Source of the DNA: Bombyx mori
Lineage: Eukaryota > Arthropoda > Insecta > Lepidoptera > Bombycidae
Assembly: GCF_030269925.1 (NCBI RefSeq)
Contig: NC_085110.1
Span: 8,680,001 to 8,744,000, forward strand
Length of the DNA stretch: 64,000 nucleotides
Direction of reading: 5' to 3'
The translations under genes and the position numbers were made by a program. Below the pieces are notes generated by a model that saw only the letters and a list, made by a program, of their open reading frames with translations, ran no database searches and was not told where the DNA came from. Of this stretch, positions 47,935 to 58,042 are shown piece by piece. Every line of letters starts with the position of its first letter. Position 1 is the first letter of the stretch.

Positions 47935-50900
47935 GTGAGTCGTTCTAAATCTACTTACATGTATTAAAATATGACCTTATCATTTTAGGCATTCTAATCA
48001 AGGTAACTTAACTATCAACTAGTTTCTTGGTAACCTCAACAAGACCCAATATCAGAATTAATAAAATGAATTGATCTTGTATCTTTTGTTTTACAGTCGT
48101 TAATAATAAAGAAACCACTGTAATATTGCTTTCATAACTTTATTCATATTTTGTTACTGGTTACTGGAGTTCTTAGAAAAAATATCATGAATACTGTTGC
48201 CCTAAACTTCAAGTCTCAATTGCCTGATACAAAAAGTTATCCGAGCAGGATAACTGACAGAGCAAGATAAAGCAGACATTGTTATTTCTTGGGAAAAATA
48301 AAATGGTACATGTGTGTTCATTTTGATCAATGTCGTCTTAGATTAGGTAGCAAATAGACGCAAAATTATAGGAATTTAAGGATGAAAATGGTGAAAATAG
48401 TAGTACTGTTATAGGAAAGGTAAGTATTAATAGTAGTATGTATTTTGTCGACCCAAGCAAAGTCGATAGCCAGATAGACTATTATTAATATTATTTTCCC
48501 ACCTAAAGTATGTTTTAAAATGTGTTTTCAGCTGGAGAAATATGATCTGGCTGCCTCTCAGACATTACGAGCAGCTCTCACCAAAGCAGAGGCTGCAGTA
48601 CCTGGTCTTAATTATGATTTGGTGGCAGGAATCATGAGGAGAGCAGATATTCCTGTTAATATGAATGAGAGCTTATTAAGATTACAAGGGAGTCTCACAG
48701 ATTCAGAATGTATGAATTTATATTTTTTTGTATTTAGTTAACTTACAAGTTTATGATACTATTTAAAAAACCTTCAAGTTATGAAAACTGACCATTTTTC
48801 AGAAATAAAACGATAAAGACAAAATTAAAAAACAAACGATTTTACAATGTAATCTCAAGAAAGTTCTGTTTATAGGTACTGATTTAAGGCTGAACAGGAC
48901 TGAAGAGGCATTTCAGGAGCTTAATAAGAAATCTGCTGCTTTGAAAAAGATACTGAGTCGCATTCCAGATGAGATAACTGATCGGAAGACTTTTCTTGAG
49001 ACTATCAAGTATGTGCTGTAGAAAATGCAATATTGGTTGTATTCTTTAATATATCAACACTTGAAAGGCAAACATGACTAAGTGACAATGCGTGTACTTT
49101 ACAGTAGACCAATTTAAAGCTGAAATACCTGAAAAAAATTCAATTTTAATGAATCTAGCTGTAGGATTGAAATGTTTTTAATATACCTAGAAATATATAT
49201 TTTTTACGCATTAAATATGGTTATTGCCTATCATTTATGTACAAAGCAGTTATTATTGCTTAGTCACATTTGCCTTTCAAGCGTTGATATAATAATCAAC
49301 ATTGTAATAACCATAGTATATAATTTAACAGGGAAATAGCCTCTGCCATAAAAAAATTACTGGATGCTGTAAATGAGGTATCTACATATACTCCAGGTCC
49401 TGGGAAGCAAGTATTAGAACAGAGGAAAAGAGAATTTGTAAAATATTCAAAGCGATTTTCTACTACACTCAAAGAATACTTTAAAGAAGGACAGTGAGTA
49501 TTTATGTCAATTAGTTACAATCGGAGATCCATTGTTTTTTATTTTTATTGCATTAGAGCAGTGATTCTGAACCTTTTTTTTGTTGCGGCACATATTTAAC
49601 TATTTCAAAATTTGGCGGCACACAAAGAAAAAGATAAAAATTATTTACTTACTACCGAATCACATACATTTGCTAATTTTAACGAAAGATAAGGTGCAGT
49701 AACTACTATGCAACACCTTGTGAATCCCAACGATCACTAAAACAACACGTTTTGTACGAAAAAGTGGCAAGTGTGCGCCGACTTGAGACATATTCCTATT
49801 GCTATGCACGCCGCTTCATCATAATTTGGCACTAAGAAAAACCGCATTGCAAAGCAAATAATAAAATAATTTATTTTTTTGTGGATTTCAATATATACCT
49901 AGTCAGGTCAAAAATTCTGTCACATGTTTAATGTAAAATAATTGAAACAAGTTTATTCATTATGTAACCATTCATATACCAAAATGAACTTAACAAAACA
50001 TAGATTCTTATGACACTAAAGTTTATTCAAAATGACCTCCGTGATTTTGAATACAGGCCTTCAATCTGCGCGGCCAGTCGCCTATCGCAGCACGAACGAG
50101 GTCCATGTCAATATCGGCGGCTGCCTTAATCAAGGATGTCTTGAGTGACTCCAAATTGGGATAAGGCTTTGAGCACGCCTTTTCCTCCAAGTGTTGCCAT
50201 ATCTTGTAATCTAACGGATTCAAATCTGGACTGGAGGAGGGCCAGTCTTCGTGCCGGATGAAGTCGATTTCACGCGCCGCCAGCCAGTCTTGTGTGCTCT
50301 TCGCTCTATGAGCTGGCGCCGAATCTTGTTGGAATACCCAGTGCCTGTTATTGAACATGGTATGAGAAACAGGTTCCACAAGGTTCGTCAGGACTGTATT
50401 TTGATACACAACTGCATTCGTTTTTACACCTTTCTCACAAAAATGTACCTCTGTTAAGCCCCAATAAGAAACTCCCAACCATACCATGAGCGAGGATGGA
50501 AAATGACCTCGTTGGACACGCGGAATACGGTTGCTCGCTTCTTCACTACTGTGTGCGTACACCTTATCATTTTGTTTGTTGTAGCTCTCTTCTACGGTAA
50601 AAATTTTTTCATCCGAAAAAAGAATTTCCCGATATTTTTTCCCGCGTACCGCTTCAACAAAGCGCGGCATCTCTTCAGTCTCAGATCCATTAGACGAGCA
50701 TTCAAACGATGTCCTGTTTTTCTTCGATATGCCCGAAGCCCTAAGTCTTCATTTAACACCCTTTTCACCGTGGTTCTGCTTAACCCCATCTGAAGGGCCA
50801 ACAGTTTCTGCTTACGTTTGGGATTTCTTTGAATTCGCGCCTTCACAGCTTTTATCACTGCTGGAGTCCTAACAGACCGAGGGCGACCACTTCTTGACCT

Positions 50901-51948
50901 GTCATCTACACTAGAGTCTTCATTGTATCGTTTGATGGTACGATAAACGAATCTTTTGGTTATATTCAAATTTTTCAGTATGTTAAAAATTTGAATTGGC
51001 GCGTAACCGCAACGATGCAACGCAATAACTGCAACACGGCCTTCTTTAAGCGTCCACTCCATATTTAAAAATGAGTAAAATTCTAAAAGTATACATTTTT
51101 ATTTTCATGAACAATTCGAAATTCGAATTCAATGAACTTTTTTGTGGCCAGCATTCTAAAAGAAAAGTTTTTACTGTGTGACAATACTTATAACCTGACT
51201 AGTTATATATTCATGTTAAAAATATTTTTCTTTTTAAATGGTATAATTTAATAATATGAACATTATTATATATTTGCAAAATTTGGCGGCACACTTTTGA
51301 AATTTGGCGGCACACAAAAGTGCCGCGGCACAGTGGTTGAGAATCACTGCATTAGAGGGAGAATGAGCTTATGTGGTTACTCGAGCTCATTATAATATGA
51401 AAACCAGCACTTACCTTGAGACATGAGAACCATATATAAGTAGGCCATATCTAACATAATCCTTGCTATAAATATAAAATGCCATTGAAACTTTTACCAC
51501 CTGGACCCACTAAGATCATTCACAGTCTATTTTTAAAGATTGTTTGCTTTGTACTATTTGGATCTAGAATTAAATCCACTCCACAGTATTTCTTGAGTAC
51601 TAAAATATGCTCTTGAAATGAGGTTTGAAATAGTAATCAGTGATAATCATCAACATTTGTCTGTGCCTCTGTCGTGTCTGATGTGCATGAATGATTTTGA
51701 TCAGGAAACAGGTGGACTGTATGTTACTGAAAAAATTACACATGAGGAAATATCTTAAAATTAACCACCACCACCACCATTAAATTAACCAAATTATTTT
51801 ACAATGTTTCAAGTAAAATTTATAGAAAATGTGTTAAATATCTGTTGTTTAAATCTTTTTCAGAGCAAATGCTGTTTTTGTGAGCGCTCTTTATTTGATT
51901 CATCAAACAAATCAGATACTGTATACAGTAAAGAGCAAGACTGAGTAA
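47863..51948 (+). CDS. PDCD10: Programmed cell death protein 10 (CCM3)
   Basis: An adaptor that dimerises with GCKIII kinases through its N-terminal half and binds STRIPAK and CCM2/paxillin-type partners through a C-terminal FAT-homology four-helix domain. Exons 47863-47934, 48532-48709, 48876-49008, 49332-49493 and 51864-51948 total 630 bases: 209 residues plus TAA (human 212). Matches to the family: [100 protein letters not shown], and [18 protein letters not shown]. All donors and acceptors are GT-AG with consistent phases. An earlier in-frame Met codon is not seen; the start MTMGDE is short compared with mammals but insect-like. Intron 4 contains a hAT element with a maT. Confidence 0.95.
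48532..48709 (+). CDS. PDCD10: PDCD10 exon 2
   Basis: Acceptor TGTTTTCAG, donor GAAT|GTATGA, phase 1. It encodes [20 protein letters not shown] and [14 protein letters not shown], part of the dimerisation domain. Confidence 0.94.
48876..49008 (+). CDS. PDCD10: PDCD10 exon 3
   Basis: Acceptor GTTTATAG, donor ATCAA|GTATGT, phase 2. It encodes [20 protein letters not shown] and [10 protein letters not shown]. Confidence 0.95.
49332..49493 (+). CDS. PDCD10: PDCD10 exon 4
   Basis: Acceptor ATTTAACAG, donor GGACA|GTGAGT, phase 2. It encodes [16 protein letters not shown] and [20 protein letters not shown] of the FAT-homology domain. Confidence 0.95.
49898..51203 (-). mobile_element. maT (DD37D) element
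   Basis: TA at 49896-49897 and 51204-51205. Inverted ends: CCTAGTCAGGTC at the left and ACCTGACTAGTT at the right, followed internally by TTCTGTCACA and TGTGTGACAATA. Length is 1306 bases. Its ends share the CTAGTC start with the maT at 16017 but are otherwise a different family. Confidence 0.9.
50023..51062 (-). pseudogene. maT transposase with one single-base frameshift
   Basis: ATG at 51062 ([19 protein letters not shown]). The first part covers the paired-type helix-turn-helix domains ([44 protein letters not shown]). The frame breaks near 50640 at an A6 run; one more A there would keep the frame. The second part holds [10 protein letters not shown] (first Asp), [11 protein letters not shown] (second Asp) and [14 protein letters not shown] (third Asp), with 37 residues between the last two, so DD37D. 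The total is about 346 codons, normal for the family. No other lesion is seen. Confidence 0.9.
51864..51948 (+). CDS. PDCD10: PDCD10 exon 5 (terminal)
   Basis: Acceptor TCTTTTTCAG. It encodes [20 protein letters not shown] to KTE and TAA (51946-51948). An AATAAA follows at about 52151. Confidence 0.94.
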
Positions 51949-52894
51949 TATGTGAAAAATGGAAATAGATGTTGATTCTATGGCGCTCTTGCAAAGAACT
52001 TACTAGAAAATTACTCTCACTAATGCCTATGTTGTTAAACAAAAAAAAAACCACTTTTTCTTCATATCACCTGATGTCTTCGAAAATTGTTTTTAAAAAT
52101 CACACATTAAGCTGTTTAAAGGAATTGGGAAAATGCTGTTTTTAATTATGAATAAAAAAGCTGATTTTATGTTTGACGAATAGTTATCTTGATGGTCACT
52201 TAATAATTAAAAAACTCTATATATGTAGTTCAAAAATATTGAATTTTTGAACTAGACTTTTTAAATTTAATTATCACATACATGGAAATGGGATTTTACA
52301 ACAGCTCGAAAACCACTCGCCTGTCCATCTTCTTGGTGGGATTATTATTCCTGCTACCCTAACAATTCTAAACAGTTGATTAGTCTTCTTATGCAACAAC
52401 AAAGGTATCTTGAGGTGCCAAAGTATTTTGCCTCATAAACTGCGGTTGAATTCCGTTCCAGTAGAACGCAAGCAGCTGGCTCAAACAGAGGACCATCAGT
52501 AGAATCTGTAACTTAAAAATTATTAAAAGGACTGTAACTTGTTATGCCACTGTCGCCACTGACCACTGTATGTAACAATATTTCTTTTAGTACTGTACTT
52601 TCCTGTACATTTTCCTGCCCAGGCTGATAGTTGTGCTTTTGTGTACCTACTGTGTGATCGATTTGCATAGCCAGCTGTTGAGCAGAGAAACAATCTGTTC
52701 ATGACTTATCCCTATGATGTTTGAGTGTTTTCCTACTAGTTCATCCGCAGCGTCATTTCCCCGGGAGCCCTTGTGTCTTTAGATTCATTAGACAGCAGGT
52801 AAAATTCAAGAAATAAGCTTGAGGTGATGCGATGGCCTTTTAAGTGTCGCAGAACAAATTTGTTGTCTGAAAGTTCTTATATTTATTATTAAAG

Positions 52895-53257
52895 GTAAAG
52901 TGTAAAAATGCTCGGAGTTTCTCTGAAGGATAAAATCCGGAATGAGATTATTCGACAGAGAACTAAAGTCATCGACATAGCTCAAAGAGTCAGCAAGCTG
53001 AAGTGGCAGTGGGCTGGCCATATATGCCGTAGGACTGACGATCGCTGGAGCAGACGGGTTCTCGAGTGGAGACCGCGCAGCGGCAGACGTAACGTGGGAC
53101 GCCCCTTGGCTCGGTGGTGCGATGACCTCCGCACGGTGGCCGGCAAGAAGTGGATGAGGAGAGCCGCAGACCGTGCTCAGTGGTGTGGATTGGGAGAGGC
53201 CTATGTCCAGCAGTGGACGACTGTGGGCTGTTGATGATGATGATGATGATGATGATG
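52895..53257 (+). mobile_element. 5'-truncated RTE-type LINE, C-terminal end
   Basis: The frame 52908-53234 encodes the familiar end of insect RTE-like RT: SLKDKIRNEIIRQRTKVIDI, LKWQWAGHICRRTDDRWSRR and GRRNVGRPLARWCDDLRTVA, then LGEAYVQQWT. It ends in a (GAT)n microsatellite (about 53233-53256) in place of poly(A), as RTE elements do. Similar short sequences (GTAAAAATG, GTAAAATG) flank it and may be the duplication. Confidence 0.82.
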
Positions 53258-53375
53258 TAAAATGATGACATATGACGTACATTACAGTGCTCATAAAATA
53301 AATTGTTTTTAAATTATGTACTTGCCATGCTCGTTAATCTTTCCTATATTAAAATTTTAAAATAATTTTATTCAG

Positions 53376-53445
53376 AAGGCTATTTAAAAAAAAAGATGGC
53401 GAAGACTTGAGAGATGATGATGATCCCTTTGTTAGAATATTTTGA
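53376..53445 (+). other. Possible alternative last exon (PDCD10 or unknown)
   Basis: Acceptor TTTTATTCAG, then a 23-codon frame RLFKKKDGEDLRDDDDPFVR to IF and TGA, with AATAAA 11 bases later (53456-53461). Its phase (one base completing a codon) matches the donor of PDCD10 exon 4, so it could replace exon 5. There is no transcript evidence, and it may be chance. Confidence 0.25.
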
Positions 53446-53610
53446 GACAGAAAAAAATAAAATTTATATTTCATAATTTCCTAACTATTTCATAACTAAA
53501 TCTGTAGAATGTATTATTCTACCTCATATCTCAAGATCGTTAGCAGCATTCGAATTGGGGTGTCTGTAGACCACTCAAAATCTGTTCAGTAGAAAAATAA
53601 TAAAACACAA

Positions 53611-53668
53611 GACAGGAGAGGGGCGGGAGATAGAAGACAGGAGAGGGCCGGGAGATAGAAGACAGGAG
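53611..53668. repeat. 25-base purine-rich tandem repeat, 2.3 copies
   Basis: GACAGGAGAGGGGCGGGAGA plus TAGAA at 53611-53635 is repeated at 53636-53660 with one change, then partially to 53668. Confidence 0.85.
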
Positions 53669-54344
53669 TAGACACGTACAGCAAGCCAAATTTCTCTTTC
53701 ATAGCTAGTCGAAAATTACACTTGCATTTTTCATTTCATTTTTAGTTCTAGCTGTGTGGTAAAACTAATGTGATTTAAAGATGTTGGTTTTCTCTATGGG
53801 TTTGTTTCTAATTTTAATTAATAAAAATAATTCATCATTGTATGTATTAGTACTAAATTAATATTTAGATCTAAAAATATTGGGAAAGTTATTAAATGTA
53901 TCCATTCATTACATAAATTAAGTCCTAGACTATACATTTAAATCATTGTTTATGCATTATATTAGTATAACAGATTGCTAAATAATAATATTTAGAATTA
54001 TAATATTACTTGTTTTAATTTGTTTGTTTTATTTTGAACCGGTTTGAATGTCTTCGTTTTGAAGAAAAAAGAAAAAAATGTTTAAGTATGAATACAAAAG
54101 AAGTATAAAGGGACTTCATGAAGGGAACCTTTTTAATTCTACGGTTTTGAACAAAGCGTCACTTAATCGTTTGATACTTTTGGATAGGCTAAGGTATAAA
54201 TGCGATTAAGATAAGCTAATCCTGTGGTTACCCGTTTTTCTAGCTGGTTACAAATATTAACTACGTATTCAAGAATGATTTCTATGATCGAAGAGTTTGT
54301 TGAATTTTGTGTACTAAAAATGAAACGCAAAAAAAAAGAATGTG

Positions 54345-54505
54345 AGCTCGCACGAGTGCCTATGTAGGTACCACTATCTATTTCGGTTGGAAAAAATTTA
54401 TGAAGGGTGAGCCAGCAGTTATACTATAGAATTGAGGCTTTCACCTCTTTGTCTGTATGAGGGTGACGTTTTTCACGTTGTGATGTCTATGGGCTACTGT
54501 AAGTT
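54345..54505 (+). mobile_element. Degenerate Bm1-like SINE fragment
   Basis: Retains weakly CTATTTCGGTTGGAAAAAAT, GAAGGGTGAGCCAGCAGTTA, GATGTCTATGGGCTACTGTA in the Bm1 order. Confidence 0.5.
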
Positions 54506-54637
54506 TTTAATATGCTCTACCCACTTATAGGAATGTGGCGGGTAGCCATCATACAACACAAGATATTTGATAGATGCTTGAATCTCGCTTACAATATTTT
54601 CAAGATAAACTTGCATAAATATGCAATGAATGTAGTA

Positions 54638-54753
54638 GGTAGGTAGGCAGCGGCTTGGCTCTGCCCCTGGCATTGGTGAAGTCCATGGGCGACGGTAACC
54701 ACTCACCATCAGGTGGGCCGTATGCTCGTCTGCCTACAAGGGCAATAAAAAAA
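54638..54753 (+). mobile_element. 3' tail of a CR1/jockey-like LINE
   Basis: GGCAGCGGCTTGGCTCTGCC, CATGGGCGACGGTAACCACT and CACCATCAGGTGGGCCGTAT, ending GGCAATAAAAAAAA. It is almost identical to the tail at 3440-3540, so both derive from a recently active family. Confidence 0.8.
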
Positions 54754-55573
54754 ATACAGGCTCCGAATAACAATATTCGGACCGCGACGGTCCATAAATA
54801 ATACACTTAACACTTATGACGTCGGTCTACCGAGCGATATTCCCGCTCGGTGGATCGTCCCTTTGTCGTATATCCCCAAAAGAAAACATAAAACACTAAT
54901 AATGAATCTCCGTATTCATGTATCATTATTTTTACGGGATTCGTCTCTTGATCCAAGTTACAGTCTGTAACAGTATAATCAGATGACTACGAGCCAAAGG
55001 AACTTACTTTGGGAATTTATTGCTTTGTTATTTTTTTAGGAGATGAAAGTTGAATTTGACATTTGTAGTTGTTTTCTTTATATGTACCTTGTTGAGTATA
55101 TTAACTGATTTGATAGTTAAATAAATTAAGATAATTTAGTCAAAATGAAAATAAAATAAAATTGGGTGCACTCTTATTATGCAGTTAGAGTGGTTAGATC
55201 TTTTGATTAGATAATCTATACAGTTATATCTAGATGTATAGATAAAAAAACTATAGGGAGAAAATGTACTGGAAGTTTTTTAAATATGTATTTAGCAATA
55301 GTCACAGCGGAACGAGGCCGGACTTACTAGTAATAAACACAACAAAAACAGTAAAATGTATATTTAATAGATAATAATATAAATAATTACGTAAGTTACA
55401 ATGTTTACGGATTTGATTTTTATTCGGTTTGATCATTAATTCATTCGTGAGCATGAGTTGAGCGTTGAGCACGTATTTCCTCAAAAAAATGTAGTACTCG
55501 CTTGCAGGATTTGAACATCGACATAGTTGAATTGTTCGATACGAGTACCCGTCTCGGCGACTTACCTTTTAGG

Positions 55574-56190
55574 TTTTTTTTATCCTACGTAAGCTGATGG
55601 TCTTGAGAGGCCATTTCGGCGTAACCCTAACAAGTAGGTGAGCTCACGGGGCTCAAACCCGACGACGTTGCTAACACTAACCCTAGCAGGGAGCAGTGCT
55701 TTGCAGAATCTACCATTGGATCGGAAACGCGACCCACTGAGAAGATTGGCGAGAAACTCAGTGAGCTGTGTTTATGGGTTAGTTGACTCGCCAAGCCTTT
55801 CGTCGCAAGCGACGGGCTCAACGAGAACGATGACCGGTGCTCGGGGTGCCTAAAAGCACCATTAGTCAATCGGGAGGATCCGAAATGACGTGTTTTGGGC
55901 GACGTTTATCATTCGGTCCGCAGGATCGGGAATATAGTTACCGACGGCCACGATGAGAGGGTTCTCGTGTCGCGCTGCTTTTTCGAAATGGCGCACTGAT
56001 GCCGACTGTAGATACTTACTGATGGACTCTAGGTCCATGTCATTGTGGAGGTCCACGTTTCTGATGTACCACGGGGGTCCGGTGGCTATCCTCCAAAAGC
56101 GGGATTGTATGATTTGGAGGGGTTTCAATTTAGTGCGGGCCGCGTGAGCGAGCACTACACTTGCATAGATCATGACCGGACGTATACCTA
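55574..56190 (-). mobile_element. 5'-truncated jockey/BMC1-like LINE
   Basis: Minus strand: 56173-55862 encodes the RT C-terminal region (MIYASVVLAHAARTKLKPLQ, PWYIRNVDLHNDMDLESISK, SASVRHFEKAARHENPLIVA), homologous to the RT at 58045-60027. The 3' UTR shared with 9166-9425 and poly(A) (T-run 55574-55581) follow. Confidence 0.82.
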
Positions 56191-56379
56191 CAAGTTTTGT
56201 AGAGTGTCACCTTATTTCTAAGGGACAATTTACTTCGCTTGCAGATCACCGGATAGATCTATTAGACCGCGACTTAACTTTAGGTAGTAATATTTATAAA
56301 TGTCGTTCATTTGAAATATTTACATTGTATTGTATTGTATCAGGTTCTGCTCGTCGTTTTATTATTTCAAATTTTAATT

Positions 56380-56478
56380 TAGTAGGCAGCGGTTTGGCTG
56401 CTATTGCTGATATACATGAGCTACAGTGACTATTTGCCACCAGGTTGGTCGTCTGTTTGTCTATCTACAATGGCAATA
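56380..56478 (+). mobile_element. Degenerate LINE 3' tail
   Basis: TAGGCAGCGGTTTGGCTG, GACTATTTGCCACCAGGTTG and GGCAATACAAAA correspond to the CR1/jockey-like tail, with many changes. Confidence 0.5.
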
Positions 56479-56778
56479 CAAAATTTCAATGTCTTATGGG
56501 TATTTGAAGAGTCATTAATGTTGTGGTTTATAGGATGTTCATCTAGAACCAAGTTCCACTAACTGTTTTTTTACGACGTATCTTTAGGTATCATATGCAT
56601 GACAAAGTGGGACCATTGTAATTCTGTTAATACATCACATGATATAGAACCGAGATTCATTTCACATAAATAAAATTAAAGTGCTCACAATAAATTGATC
56701 TTTGTTCGTTCCATTATAAATTGTGATACATACGAGAAAAGACACTTGACCCGTCAAAATAGAGAATTATTCAGTGTG

Positions 56779-56817
56779 ATGACAAGATTAGCATCGATTT
56801 GCCTGTCGATTGTCGCG
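56779..56817 (+). other. Possible signal-peptide first exon
   Basis: ATG at 56779 reads MTRLASICLSIVA then a good donor GCG|GTAAGA, which resembles the short first exons of secreted-protein genes. No matching downstream exon was found up to the LINE at 58043. Speculative. Confidence 0.2.
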
Positions 56818-56819
56818 GT

Positions 56820-58030
56820 AAGACGCCATTGCATATGTGACTGTGTCCCGCTGCCCGACCCCTCTCTCCTTCAGCCCCAGCTCCGCAGCAGATGCTCCAT
56901 TAATATTTCATCACGCATATCTTTGGGCATATTATGTAGTCCGATGGCTATACTGTCAAGCGTTTCATCGACACATCTGTCTGCTGAAACATGGAAATTT
57001 ATCACTTCTGAAAACATTTAGGGAAATTTATGTGGTACCTATCGATGTCTATCAACATCTTCCTAGATTTTCTATTCATTGAACAGGAAATCTAGACCGT
57101 CTGATTAATTATACATGCATGCGTCTGACACTTACAGTCAACAACCGTATTTTATGAGCGTGTTTAAAGATGCATCGATCGATAACATTTGTCTGAATAT
57201 TTGCTGAAATTTTTGTGTATTATTTATATTTACATAATTTTATAATTTTAGTACGTTTACAATGCGTGTAAGCGATCTACCAATAAGTGATCTATATTAT
57301 TCGAAAAGACTTCAGTTAAATTTAACATAAAATAATTCAAAGTGAATTTTGATTCAATCGGCCCTATCAAAAACTTTAATTAATTAAGTATTATATTACA
57401 GGCAAGTAAGTGATTCTATCTAGATTACATTGTAAGAAATATATCAGAGATTAACATCTGTTTTTCAATGGATATTGCGGCGGCCTGTTGGTGATATTAA
57501 CGCCATCCGTTCTGAATTAAATACAACAAATCGTCGTTGAACTTTCATGCATTCCGTTCTGTATAATGGAGCAATCCGATCTGTATAAATCACGATAACA
57601 ATTTTAGTTACCGAATGATAATATGTTCAATAACAAATGCTTTGTTTTTGCAACGAGAACGGAGATTGATGTGCAGCAATTACGGGATGCTCCGGGACAA
57701 ATACATTTAAAATGTGTTGTATTGTCAACTAGCTTTTTTGAAGTCTGCTATGCTAATTCTTGACTTGAAATTTATGTATTGTCTGTAGATACATCCATCG
57801 TTCCGCTTGGAGATTTATAATATGTGGTAAATTTCAAAGTTTGACTCGTGCAAGACGTGCAAGTTTTATTATATGTGATTAAATGACACTAAATTTGTGA
57901 TTTACAAGTCCTTCAGCCTGAACAAAAAAGTCAGTAATATAATTAAAACCGTGAGCGCTCGTGAACACTCGTGCTATCTTATGATTATCAGAATAAAATT
58001 CATAACAAGTACGTTCTGAGGTCCTCCTGC
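56820..58030. other. Intergenic stretch, no gene seen
   Basis: Short open frames overlap each other at 56837-57082 without family resemblance. The rest is AT-rich, with no splice-bounded coding segment. Confidence 0.4.
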
Positions 58031-58042
58031 TACTGCATACAT

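Larger units (their letters stand above)
49559..51349. mobile_element. hAT-like nonautonomous element with a maT inside
   Basis: The 8-base duplication CATTAGAG lies at 49551-49558 and 51350-51357. The ends CAGTGATTCTGAACC (left) and GGTTGAGAATCACTG (right) are inverted and carry the widespread hAT end CAGTGNTTCTNAACC. GGCGGCACAC motifs recur just inside both ends. Without the maT it is about 485 bases and noncoding. Confidence 0.88.
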
